A DNA stretch of 64,000 nt from Clostridioides difficile (lineage in GTDB: Bacteria > Bacillota > Clostridia > Peptostreptococcales > Peptostreptococcaceae): NCBI GenBank assembly GCA_012955965.1, contig JABBZI010000001.1:124001-188000 (forward strand), read 5' to 3'. The translations under genes were made by a program, and so were the position numbers. Shown piece by piece: positions 43,233 to 52,032 of this stretch. The notes under the pieces were generated by a model. The model saw only the letters and a program-made list of their open reading frames with translations. It ran no database searches and was not told the DNA's origin. Each line of letters opens with the position of its first letter. Within the stretch, counting starts at the first letter, position 1.

Positions 43233-44432
43233 TTATTTCCATACCTGCTTTAATACTCTAAGTATATTTCCTCCCAGTACCTTTTCTATTTCCTCATCAC
43301 TGTATCCATTTTTCACTAAATATCTAACAATATTTTTTGAAGTCTCAGTTGGATTCTCAAGACCTTTTACATATTCTACTTTAGGATGTTCTTTTGTACC
43401 TGTTATCTTTTTTATATCAAATTTAGCAGCTAATACTGAGTGTAATTTTACATGGTCACCATATACTGTATCTGGTCCAAATGCTACATGGTCTATTCCT
43501 ACTAAGTTTTTGATATACTCAAAATGCTCCATAAATGAATCTATTGAATGTTCTTTATTTTTCTCAGTTATTGTCGTATGAGGTGCAGCTTCTACACCTA
43601 TAATGCCTCCTTTTTTAGCACATGCTATTAGCACTTCGTCTGGAGTCAATCTTTTCGTATCCCACAAACCTCTTGCCCCAACATGACTTAATATTATTGG
43701 GTCTTTACTATACTCTATAACATCAAGTGTTGTTTGTACTCCAACATGAGAACAATCTATTGCCATACCAATCTTATTCATTCTTTCAACAGCTTTTCTC
43801 CCAAAATTAGTAAGACCTCCGTCTTTTTCTTCTTTTAACCCAGAACCTAACGCGTTGGATTCACTGTATGTGATACCCATTAACCTTATACCAAATCCAT
43901 ATAATATATCTATTCTATCAAGTTCATTCTCTATTGGTGCTGCTCCTTCTAGTGTTGGTATCAATGCCACTTTACCTTCACTTTTAGCTCTATATATGTC
44001 TTCCACTTTTTCACACTTTATAACAAAATCTTGGTGTGCTAAATCACATAACCTCATACCTAAATCAATTAATATGTCATCCCATTTCCATCCTGCATTT
44101 GATGTTATTGTGCACACACCATCCATTAGGTTATCAAATATAGCATCGTAATATCCTCTTGATAGTGCTTCATAAGCACATCTTTGTTTACCTTCTCTGT
44201 TGTATTCAAATATATCTCTTTCTAAGTGCTCTGGAAATAAAACTGGATGTTCATGTAGAGATATAAATACTTTTTCATCTACTATATTTTTAACTTTAGC
44301 TTCTTGAACATCATCTAACTCGATAAGATACTCTTCTACTCTCTTATCTCCTTTACACATCTCAATAGATGAGATATCTTTTCCCTTTTCTAAATAACTA
44401 TAAGCTTCATATCCTTTATAAGCTGACTTCAT
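43233..44432 (-). CDS. membrane dipeptidase-like peptidase (family M19)
   Basis: 399 aa, zinc dipeptidase of the renal dipeptidase family, cytoplasmic here (no signal peptide). Marks: SLHEHPVLFPEHLERD (first metal ligands), the bridging Glu region PTLEGAAPIENELD, MAIDCSHVGVQTTLDVIEYS and PIILSHVGARGLWDTKRLTPDE. M19 enzymes often prefer dipeptides with a D-residue at the C-terminus, which fits the neighbouring D-aminoacylase. Start 44432 has GGAGG 8 bases ahead; a TTG frame start at 44447 overlaps that site. First gene after a -24/-12 promoter. Confidence 0.9.
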   Translation of the reverse strand: MKSAYKGYEAYSYLEKGKDISSIEMCKGDKRVEEYLIELDDVQEAKVKNIVDEKVFISLHEHPVLFPEHLERDIFEYNREGKQRCAYEALSRGYYDAIFDNLMDGVCTITSNAGWKWDDILIDLGMRLCDLAHQDFVIKCEKVEDIYRAKSEGKVALIPTLEGAAPIENELDRIDILYGFGIRLMGITYSESNALGSGLKEEKDGGLTNFGRKAVERMNKIGMAIDCSHVGVQTTLDVIEYSKDPIILSHVGARGLWDTKRLTPDEVLIACAKKGGIIGVEAAPHTTITEKNKEHSIDSFMEHFEYIKNLVGIDHVAFGPDTVYGDHVKLHSVLAAKFDIKKITGTKEHPKVEYVKGLENPTETSKNIVRYLVKNGYSDEEIEKVLGGNILRVLKQVWK

Positions 44433-44478
44433 AACAACATCCTCCAAATTTTACAATTTTTTTATATTTTCACTATAT

Positions 44479-44494
44479 AGCAATTGATATGCCA
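44479..44494 (-). promoter_or_regulatory. sigma-54 (-24/-12) promoter of the dipeptidase operon
   Basis: Minus strand TGGCATATCAATTGCT matches TGGCAC-N5-TTGCW with correct GG/GC spacing, about 47 bases before the peptidase start. A sigma-54 activator is encoded directly upstream. Confidence 0.85.
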
Positions 44495-44537
44495 AAATAT
44501 AAGTTTTAATTGTACATTAAATCTTTCAAAAAATAAA

Positions 44538-44568
44538 AACGGTAGTAAAATGACGATTTACTACTGTT
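44538..44568 (-). terminator. dyad: terminator of the activator gene or activator binding site
   Basis: AACGGTAGTAAA and TTTACTACTGTTT form a 12-bp stem with a 7-base loop. On the minus strand it is followed by TTTTTATTTTTT, as in a terminator. It also lies 45-75 bases upstream of the -24 element, where an enhancer site for the sigma-54 activator would be expected. The sequence allows either or both. Confidence 0.6.
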
Positions 44569-44691
44569 TATTAGAAATAATATTTTTTGTTTTTAATTCA
44601 ATATTTTTGAAATTATCTTAATATTTAAAATAATTTTATTTATATAAGACTATTATAGGGAGTTTTTAGGGGAGTATCTATTTCTAGTCCC

Positions 44692-46737
44692 CTATATTTC
44701 CCCCTTAAATTTTGCATATGATATAAAATTCTTTCCTTCATCAGTTATAAAGCTCCCTTGTTTTTTTACTCCAGAAGATAGCAATCCATGATTTTTTAAC
44801 TTATCTATTCTTTTTCTAATTTGGTCTACACTTAATTTTATACTTTTTTCTTTTAAAATTTCTTGTAATTTATTTCTTCCTAAGGATATATTTTTATTAT
44901 TCCAAGTTTCTATACTCATCAATATACAAATACTCTCATTAAAGAAATTTGATTGTTTGAAATCTAGTATAATTGAATCAAAATTTTCATTAACTAAAGT
45001 ATTGTTATTTTCAAATTTGAATTGTTCTGGCAAATGCTCATAGTCTACCATGTCTTCCTCTACTATGGTGTCTATATAATAAATCAAATTTTTAAGTTCT
45101 CTTACATTACCTGGCCACTTATACAGTTTTAATACCTGCATCGACTTTTCTGTAAAACATTTATTACTATTTATTTCATCCAGGAAATACTTACTTATAA
45201 GAGGTATATCTTCCTTACGTGCCCTAAGCCTAGGTATTTCTATATTCAATACATTAATCCTATAATACAAATCTTCTCTAAAGGAACCTTCTTTGATTTT
45301 TTTCTTTAAATCCTTATTTGTTGCAGCTATAATTCTAACATCTACAGGTATAATTTTACTTCCACCCATTCTCATGACTTCTTTTTCTTGTAAAACTCTT
45401 AACAACCTTTGCTGTACATCCAGGGAGATATCACCTATCTCATCCAAAAAAATTGTTCCTGTATGTGCTCTTTCAAATATCCCTATTTTTCCACCTTTTA
45501 TAGCTCCTGTAAAACTTCCCTCTTCATAACCAAAAAGTTCACTTTCAATGAGTGTATCTGATAAAGAAGATAGATTTACTGCAACAAATGGCTTGTCTTT
45601 TCTTAGAGATTCATTATGTATTGCCTGAGCAAATATTTCCTTTCCTGTTCCATTTTCTCCAAGTATCAACACCGAAAAATCTGTAGATGCTATTTTTCTT
45701 GCAATATTAATCTTTTCTTTTATTATCTCACTTTCTCCTACAACATTATCAAATGTGTACTTTGATACAAATCCTTTTGTCTGAAATTTATTTTGAATCT
45801 TATCCTCAAGCATCTGAATTGCACTTATATCTTTAATACTTATAATGCTTTTTATACGCTCATTATTTTCATACACATTTACTTTATTAATTATGAGTTT
45901 TTTATTATTTAAACTCACTACTTCATCGCTAACTTCATCTTCTTGAAAAAATATTTTTTTGATAGTTTTATCATTAAATAAATCCATAAAATTATTAGAT
46001 ATAATCTCATTTTGGTCTATCCCAACTAGATTAGAAAATACTTTATTGCAATATATAAATTTACCTAATTTATCAATAGAAGCAATACCTTCATCAATAA
46101 TCTCCAAAAAACTTTTCATAGTTTTATTCATAGTTGTATAATACCTATATCCACTTACTGTATCTTCATTATATTTTTCTTTAATGATATGTAGTTTATC
46201 TATAGATATGTTCAGCTTTGTAAAGATTTCTATGACTGTATTTATATCGATTATTTTATCCCCTATGTCTATTATTTGCTTTACATTTTGTGGTATACTA
46301 TTTCTGCTTCCTGTAATAATTCCAATCTCACACTTAGACTTATCACATCCTGGATAATATGGTATCAGATTAATATGAATTAATCCTAGTTTTCTAATTA
46401 TCTTGGCTGTTTCATCTGCTGATTCTTTATAATCATCTATAACCATAACTTCAGAATCATTTTCTATACTTATTATCTGATTTATATTTTCAATATTTAT
46501 TGTACGATGTATTATTACAATGGGTATATTTTTATCGATATTATTGTGTATGTGTTCTTTTATCTCATTATCTGAACATACTATAAGTTCATACTTTAAT
46601 AGTTCAACATTTATTCTATCTATATAAACCAAATTATCTATATTGCAAAATTCTCCAAATATATTTTCTAACTGTTTTGAAATATCTATATTTATTTTGT
46701 CATCTGTTGATACAAATAAAATATTATGTTTTTTCAT
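44692..46737 (-). CDS. sigma-54-dependent activator with PAS and AAA+ domains
   Basis: 681 aa. N-terminal sensor region (about 1-200) related to response-type alpha/beta folds, a PAS domain (about 210-315, ASIDKLGKFIYCNKVFSNLVG), then the AAA+ ATPase (about 335-570) with Walker A GENGTGKE, the sigma-54 contact loop GSFTGA, Walker B GTIFLDEIGD and the arginine finger region FREDLYYRINVL. The C-terminus (about 600-681) looks like a winged helix (ILKEKSIKLSVDQIRKRIDK, then LKNHGLLSSG) instead of the usual Fis-type helix-turn-helix. It most likely activates the -24/-12 promoter 200 bases downstream. Ligand unknown. Confidence 0.92.
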   Translation of the reverse strand: MKKHNILFVSTDDKINIDISKQLENIFGEFCNIDNLVYIDRINVELLKYELIVCSDNEIKEHIHNNIDKNIPIVIIHRTINIENINQIISIENDSEVMVIDDYKESADETAKIIRKLGLIHINLIPYYPGCDKSKCEIGIITGSRNSIPQNVKQIIDIGDKIIDINTVIEIFTKLNISIDKLHIIKEKYNEDTVSGYRYYTTMNKTMKSFLEIIDEGIASIDKLGKFIYCNKVFSNLVGIDQNEIISNNFMDLFNDKTIKKIFFQEDEVSDEVVSLNNKKLIINKVNVYENNERIKSIISIKDISAIQMLEDKIQNKFQTKGFVSKYTFDNVVGESEIIKEKINIARKIASTDFSVLILGENGTGKEIFAQAIHNESLRKDKPFVAVNLSSLSDTLIESELFGYEEGSFTGAIKGGKIGIFERAHTGTIFLDEIGDISLDVQQRLLRVLQEKEVMRMGGSKIIPVDVRIIAATNKDLKKKIKEGSFREDLYYRINVLNIEIPRLRARKEDIPLISKYFLDEINSNKCFTEKSMQVLKLYKWPGNVRELKNLIYYIDTIVEEDMVDYEHLPEQFKFENNNTLVNENFDSIILDFKQSNFFNESICILMSIETWNNKNISLGRNKLQEILKEKSIKLSVDQIRKRIDKLKNHGLLSSGVKKQGSFITDEGKNFISYAKFKGEI

Positions 46738-46920
46738 ACCACCACCTCCTATTTAGTGAATATAGAAACTAATAATTTGGTCTATTGTAGCACTTTTTGA
46801 AAAAGTTTTAAATCTTAAAAATCATATTTTATATCATTTGGTATTATTTTCTATAGGAAAGTTGTCTATGCTATCTTTTTTATATATTATTTAATTTCTA
46901 ATATGATTATTTTGACGTTG

Positions 46921-46949
46921 TTGAAATAGTAACAAAAATTTAATATAAT
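46921..46949 (+). promoter_or_regulatory. sigma-A promoter of the marR gene at 46984
   Basis: TTGAAA (46921-46926), 17 bases, TATAAT (46944-46949), 34 bases ahead of the ATG. The dyad GTTG-N9-CAAC just downstream (about 46950-46966) could be an autoregulatory operator. Confidence 0.75.
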
Positions 46950-46983
46950 GTTGTTAATGCATCAACGAATTGGAGGACGGTTC

Positions 46984-47457
46984 ATGAATAAAGAAGAGCA
47001 AGTCATAACAGGCTTTAGGAACTTATTTAACAAACTGGCTTGGCTTAATAAGTCTAAGATGGAAGAAGCACTTAAGGATTATAAACCTTCTGAGGTACAT
47101 TGTATAGAATACATTGCAAAAAATACAGATTCCAACGTAACAAAACTTGCAGAATCTTTTTATATGACTAGAGGAGCCATGAGTAAAGTAACTAAAAAAC
47201 TCATGAAAAAAGGCTATATTGAAAGTTATCAAAAACAGGATAATAAAAAAGAAATCTATTTTAGGCTTACTAAGCAAGGAAAAGCAATTAATAAAGTTCA
47301 TGAGGAACTACATAGAGAATTTCAAGAAAGAGATAAAACTGTATTTGAAGATGTAACAGAAGAACAACTTAACAGTATGATTAACCTTGTAGAAAGATAT
47401 AATAATCATTTGGATGCAGAGATTAAAAAACTTGATATAGATATTAAATCAGAATAA
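46984..47457 (+). CDS. MarR-family transcriptional regulator
   Basis: 157 aa from the ATG with GGAGG 8 bases ahead (an in-frame start at 46948 has none). Winged helix at about residues 45-115: NVTKLAESFYMTRGAMSKVT, then KKLMKKGYIESYQKQDNKKE, with a basic wing. It lies 153 bases upstream of an MFS exporter on the same strand, separated by a terminator and a new promoter; such pairs usually form a drug-responsive switch. Ligand unknown. Confidence 0.9.
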   Translation: MNKEEQVITGFRNLFNKLAWLNKSKMEEALKDYKPSEVHCIEYIAKNTDSNVTKLAESFYMTRGAMSKVTKKLMKKGYIESYQKQDNKKEIYFRLTKQGKAINKVHEELHREFQERDKTVFEDVTEEQLNSMINLVERYNNHLDAEIKKLDIDIKSE

Positions 47458-47482
47458 ATTTAGATGAATAAAATAAAATTAC

Positions 47483-47520
47483 AAGCAACCAGACTCAAAT
47501 GAGAACAGGTTGCTTTTTTT
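47483..47520 (+). terminator. terminator after marR
   Basis: AAGCAACC pairs with GGTTGCTT around a 17-base loop, followed by a T run. Confidence 0.9.
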
Positions 47521-47534
47521 ATTTTTATTTTTTG

Positions 47535-47563
47535 TTGACAAAGAAACAAAATGATGATACGAT
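47535..47563 (+). promoter_or_regulatory. sigma-A promoter of the MFS exporter gene
   Basis: TTGACA (47535-47540), 17 bases, TACGAT (47558-47563). Inverted GAAACA/TGTTTC words (about 47543-47574) flank the -10 and may be a MarR site. Confidence 0.75.
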
Positions 47564-47610
47564 AAATATGTTTCCAAGGAATCAAAATAATTTTCGAAAG
47601 GAGAATTTAA

Positions 47611-48846
47611 ATGTTCAAATTTAAATCAAACAACAAACGAATCACAGAACAAACCCTAAATAAAAAGGCTTTAACATTTGGTCTTATGTCTGTGTTTCTT
47701 TGTGGAATAGGCTTCAGTATTATAAATCCTGTTGTCCCATTCTTAGTACAACCTTATATAACTAATCCAAAAAATCAAGCAATAGTCGTTACGCTACTTA
47801 CATCCATTTATGCATTCTGTGTATTTTTTGCTGCTCCTGGGCTTGGAGCTTTGAGTGACAGATATGGTCGACGTCCTTTACTCTTAATATGCTTCTTAGG
47901 CTCTGCAATTGGATACCTAGTCTTTGGTATGGGAGGAGCTCTATGGGTATTATTTGTAGGACGTATAATAGAAGGTCTAACAGGTGGTAGTATAAGTACT
48001 ATCTTCGCATATTTTGCAGATATCACCCCTATAGAACAACGAACAAAATACTTTGGATGGGTTAGTGCAGTTGCAGGTGCAGGCGCTGCTATAGGACCTA
48101 CTATTGGTGGCTTACTTGCAAGATTTGGTTATTCTGTCCCTATGTATTTTGGCGCTACAATTACTTTATTAAATTTTATCTATGGATTCTTATATATGCC
48201 TGAAAGTCTTGATAAAACTAATAGACTTAAAAAGATTACATTTATGAGATTGAATCCATTCACACAACTCACAAGTGTACTTTCCATAAAGACCTTAAAA
48301 AGATTGCTTATATCAGGATTTTTGCTTTGGATACCCAATGGCTCTTTGCAGGCTGTCTTCTCTCAATTTACACTAGATACTTTTAATTGGGGGCCTACAC
48401 TAATTGGACTTATGTTTTCAATTATGGGTATACAAGATATAATTTCACAAGGTTTTATAATGCCAAAACTTCTACTAAAGCTTAGTGATGTACAAATAGT
48501 AATTCTAGGAATGGTTTCAGAGATTGCAGGTTACTGTTTTATAGCTACATCAGCTTTATTCTCATTCTATCCTCTTTTTATTATTGGAATGTTTATATTT
48601 GGCTTTGGTGATTCAATCTTTGGACCTTCATTCAATGGTATGATATCCAAATCTGTAGATTCTAGTGAACAAGGGAGAATTCAAGGAGGTAGTCAGTCTA
48701 TTCAATCTTTAGCAAGAATAATTGGACCTATTATTGGAGGTCAAATCTATGTATTATTTGGTCATGCTTCTCCTGCTTTCATGGGTATAATACTTATATC
48801 AGCAGCAATATTAGTTCTACACAAAGGTATGCAAATAAATAAATAG
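47611..48846 (+). CDS. MFS multidrug/tetracycline-type exporter (DHA1)
   Basis: 411 aa, twelve membrane segments. Motif A GALSDRYGRRPLLLI lies after TM2, motif C-like GAGAAIGPTIGGLLARFG in TM5 marks an antiporter, and the two halves are linked by a basic loop near residue 200. Closest in pattern to TetA/YfkF-like DHA1 exporters. Physiological drug unknown and resistance should not be assumed. Probably controlled by the upstream MarR protein. Confidence 0.9.
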   Translation: MFKFKSNNKRITEQTLNKKALTFGLMSVFLCGIGFSIINPVVPFLVQPYITNPKNQAIVVTLLTSIYAFCVFFAAPGLGALSDRYGRRPLLLICFLGSAIGYLVFGMGGALWVLFVGRIIEGLTGGSISTIFAYFADITPIEQRTKYFGWVSAVAGAGAAIGPTIGGLLARFGYSVPMYFGATITLLNFIYGFLYMPESLDKTNRLKKITFMRLNPFTQLTSVLSIKTLKRLLISGFLLWIPNGSLQAVFSQFTLDTFNWGPTLIGLMFSIMGIQDIISQGFIMPKLLLKLSDVQIVILGMVSEIAGYCFIATSALFSFYPLFIIGMFIFGFGDSIFGPSFNGMISKSVDSSEQGRIQGGSQSIQSLARIIGPIIGGQIYVLFGHASPAFMGIILISAAILVLHKGMQINK

Positions 48847-48969
48847 CCATATACTTTATTCAGATAAGTATCTATTTTTATTTTCGATTATATATTTATT
48901 AATTTTATTTATAAAGGAATTTTTTCTAAATAATATACATAACACTTATCTTTAATGACATATAATAAT

Positions 48970-49005
48970 AGGGTCTCAGAACTTAGTGATAGTTCTAAAA
49001 CCCCA
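48970..49005 (+). terminator. terminator after the MFS exporter
   Basis: GGGT and AGAAC pair with GTTCT and ACCC. A second hairpin AAGTGG/CCACTT at 49023-49052 follows and may serve the convergent hydrolase gene. Confidence 0.6.
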
Positions 49006-49094
49006 TTTATCTATAGTATATGAAGTGGCATAATACTCCATCTATACCACTTTATAATATACTATTACTTTATTTTAAATATTCTAAGATATCT

Positions 49095-49904
49095 CTATTC
49101 CTCTAAAAACTGTAAGAATTCCTGATTAAATAGTTTGAGTTCATCATAGAATATAGCATGACCACTATACTCAAAAGTATATAAAGTTGAATCTTCTATT
49201 TTTTCATTCATAAAAACTGCAAACTCATATGGGCATACTTGGTCTAATTTTCCATGGAAGATACCTGTTGGCACTCTTACACATTTTAAATCATTAAATA
49301 ATTCTTCATCTCTTAAAGATACTGCTGTTGCAATCGTACCAATACCTGATGCACTAAAACCAATATCGTCAAACCACCTTCTAAAGCTTTCTGATGGATT
49401 TGATGCAAATACTTGTTCTCCAAAATTGCTTACCATTTCTGGTCTATCAGTACATGCCTGAGCTATCAAATGATTAACATCCTCACGTGTCATTCCATAT
49501 GGAAACTCTGGAGGTCTTTGTACAAACGATGGTGCTGCTGCTGCAAGCAATGCTAATTTTGATACCCCATATCCATGAAACAGACTCATATATCTAAGTA
49601 CAATTGCTCCTCCCATTGAAAAACCAACAAGAGTAAAGTCTTTTAATCCAATAGCATGTACCACCTTATAAATATCATCTGCTAATTGGCTATAAGTATA
49701 TCCTCCTGATGTCGCACCAGATTTTCCAAAACCTCTTAAATCAATTGAAACTGTTCTATATCCGAGTTTCGGCAGTATGTTAGTTTGATATTCAAATATC
49801 TTATGTCCTAATGGCCAGCCATGTATAAAAAGTACTGTTTTTTTAGCACTCGGATTTAAATCATAAACTGCTATATTTATATCATTTACATATACATAAT
49901 ACAT
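49095..49904 (-). CDS. alpha/beta hydrolase
   Basis: 269 aa. Oxyanion motif LFIHGWPLG, nucleophile elbow GFSMGG, a catalytic Asp in HGKLDQVCP and His in YSGHAIFYD: the full triad of the chloroperoxidase/esterase-like group. No signal peptide. Start 49904 (MYYVYVND) lies 11 bases after GGGAG; a TTG start at 49925 adds seven residues and has poorer support. Single-gene unit; substrate unknown. Confidence 0.88.
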   Translation of the reverse strand: MYYVYVNDINIAVYDLNPSAKKTVLFIHGWPLGHKIFEYQTNILPKLGYRTVSIDLRGFGKSGATSGGYTYSQLADDIYKVVHAIGLKDFTLVGFSMGGAIVLRYMSLFHGYGVSKLALLAAAAPSFVQRPPEFPYGMTREDVNHLIAQACTDRPEMVSNFGEQVFASNPSESFRRWFDDIGFSASGIGTIATAVSLRDEELFNDLKCVRVPTGIFHGKLDQVCPYEFAVFMNEKIEDSTLYTFEYSGHAIFYDELKLFNQEFLQFLEE

Positions 49905-49987
49905 ATCAATAGCAACTCCCTTCAAGAAAATGTATGATAGTAATTTTATATATATGAATAAAATGATGAATAACTAAACTTTTAAGT

Positions 49988-50521
49988 TTATCTACAGTAC
50001 TTTTCTATTGCTTTTTTAAACAAGCCTACATGAACCTTTTCATCTAAAATTATTCTATTTAATATAGCTTTTATATAAGGGTCTTCTATAATACTTATAT
50101 CTCTATAATAATTATCAATGGCTACATACTCCAAATTTAAATCTGATTTTAGTCTGTCGCAAATGGAATCTCCATAATATACAAAACCACCATTCCAATA
50201 TGCACCACATGAACTTGTAGAACCCCTGTATATAGGATTTCCACCCAATAGTCTTATTGTCTTAGCTAATATCTCCATATGTAACATCTCTGTTATAGAT
50301 ATATTTACCCACATTTCATTAAGTTCTTTATAATTTTTATCTGAATCAAAATCATGGTATAAGTACTGTGTTACACTTGTAAATTCACTAGCTCTACCAG
50401 AATAATCATCCATCAGTAGTTCTGCATAATACTTATTTGGTCCTGATACTCTGATTTCTGGGTATGGTTCATCACTTGAGTATCCCTTTCTCTTATGCAT
50501 ATCGTAATGTGCATCACTCAT
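49988..50521 (-). CDS. ferritin-like di-iron protein (manganese catalase/CotJC-like)
   Basis: 177 aa. Helical bundle with metal-ligand pattern: Glu in GRASEFTSVTQYLYHDF, E-x-x-H in TEMLHMEIL, Glu in LEYVAIDNYYRDI and D-E-K-V-H in ILDEKVHVGLFKK. It resembles the rubrerythrin/manganese-catalase group found in Clostridium spores. Role in oxidative protection or as a coat-associated protein is inference. Strong AGGAGG before the ATG. Confidence 0.75.
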   Translation of the reverse strand: MSDAHYDMHKRKGYSSDEPYPEIRVSGPNKYYAELLMDDYSGRASEFTSVTQYLYHDFDSDKNYKELNEMWVNISITEMLHMEILAKTIRLLGGNPIYRGSTSSCGAYWNGGFVYYGDSICDRLKSDLNLEYVAIDNYYRDISIIEDPYIKAILNRIILDEKVHVGLFKKAIEKYCR

Positions 50522-50609
50522 AATATATCCTCCTTTAAATTTAACATATGATATTAATTGTATGTATCCAAACTTGTCTATATGATTTAAATAACAAAAT
50601 TTAAATTAT

Positions 50610-50655
50610 AAAGTAAAAAGCCATGTTAATTTTGATTAACATGGCTTTTTACTTT
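50610..50655 (-). terminator. terminator of the tldD-pmbA operon
   Basis: Near-perfect 21-bp stem AAAGTAAAAAGCCATGTTAAT against its complement with a 4-base loop; A/T outer part gives a T tail on the minus strand. Confidence 0.9.
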
Positions 50656-50671
50656 ATACAATTATTTTTAC

Positions 50672-52021
50672 TTATTCATCTTTACCTGCTACTGATAATT
50701 CTTTAATAGCAACTGAAGGTGAACCTATACTACTCATTGGAAATTCTAAATCATTCCCTATAACTTCAATATCTTTCAACAAGTCAAAATAGTTTCCTGC
50801 TACTGTAATTTGCTCTACTGGAAATACTTTTTTACCTTCTTTGATATAAAAACCTTTAGCTGCTAAAGAAAAATCTCCTGTTACTGAATTTGCACCTGAA
50901 TGAAGCCCTGCAAAACTAGTAACCATCAATCCTTCACCTATGTCCTTCATAATTTCATCTATAGATTTATCCCCTTTCTCTATATAGAAATTAGTTGGAT
51001 GTATACCTATAGGTGATGAATATGAAGATTTTATTCCATTTCCTGTAGTTTTTACATTTGCCTTATTAGCCGTCTTTAAATTATGAAGTAAAGTTATAAG
51101 CTTGCCATCTGAAATGACTTCTTTTCTAAAGGTAGCTACTCCTTCATCATCAAAAGGAGTAGATGCCATACCATTTTCTAAAAGTGGGTCATCAACTATT
51201 GTAACTATAGGAGATGCTATCATATCCCCTTCTCTATCCTTTAATAAAGATAATCCTTTTTGAGCTGAATCAGCATTAAATATTCCAGAGAATGTGCTAA
51301 GTAAAGATACCATAGCCTCATTAAACAATATAGTTCTATATTTACCTGATGGAATACTCTTACCCCCTACCTTAGATAAAGCATCTTCAACACCAAGTTT
51401 TGCTATCTCGTAAGGCTTTATTTCTTCAATAGAAGTTGCTATATTGTACCCTACTCCATCGTATTTTTGTTCATTGTCTTGTATGATGGGAACTACAAAT
51501 CCTATGAGCATATTAGTCTTATTACTTAAATCAAGACCTTTAGTATTATATATACCATTACTTGATACAGAATAAGATATAGTACATCTAGATAAATTTA
51601 TTACTTTATCTGAATAAGCCTTAGTTTCTTTTTCAATTTCTAAAGCTAAATCAATCAACTTATCCGCTTCTAAATTTTCTAGCTCTTTAGAATAAGTTTT
51701 TACCTCATTATATTGTTTATCACCTTCATATATAAATTGTACATCTTCATTTTCAATGGTATTTACTCCATCTTTTGCATTTTTTATCAACATATCAACA
51801 GCTTTATCATCCAAAATTTCTGTATAAGAGTAACCTATCTTCCCATTTATCTTCCCTCTAAAAGATAGACCAAAAGACTTATCAAGATTGTATTTTTCAA
51901 CTTCGCCTTCATATATATTTATACTTAAATTTTCTCCTGTATAATAGTATACCTCACACTCTTCAAAACCTTCACTTAGAGCTTTTTTAAATAATATATC
52001 TTTGAAACTTTTAAGTTCCAT
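50672..52021 (-). CDS. pmbA: TldD/PmbA-family protein, PmbA-like subunit
   Basis: 449 aa. Family pattern with GLSFRGKINGKIGYSYTEIL near the N-terminus and the C-terminal GLHSGANSVTGDFSLAAKGF block. The partner gene has the zinc motif; PmbA-type subunits lack it. TldD/PmbA heterodimers are proteases that process small modified peptides such as microcins and unfolded substrates. Stop-to-start spacing to tldD is 11 bases. No peptide precursor was recognised nearby, so the natural substrate is unknown. Confidence 0.92.
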   Translation of the reverse strand: MELKSFKDILFKKALSEGFEECEVYYYTGENLSINIYEGEVEKYNLDKSFGLSFRGKINGKIGYSYTEILDDKAVDMLIKNAKDGVNTIENEDVQFIYEGDKQYNEVKTYSKELENLEADKLIDLALEIEKETKAYSDKVINLSRCTISYSVSSNGIYNTKGLDLSNKTNMLIGFVVPIIQDNEQKYDGVGYNIATSIEEIKPYEIAKLGVEDALSKVGGKSIPSGKYRTILFNEAMVSLLSTFSGIFNADSAQKGLSLLKDREGDMIASPIVTIVDDPLLENGMASTPFDDEGVATFRKEVISDGKLITLLHNLKTANKANVKTTGNGIKSSYSSPIGIHPTNFYIEKGDKSIDEIMKDIGEGLMVTSFAGLHSGANSVTGDFSLAAKGFYIKEGKKVFPVEQITVAGNYFDLLKDIEVIGNDLEFPMSSIGSPSVAIKELSVAGKDE

Positions 52022-52032
52022 ACTTATCCCTC

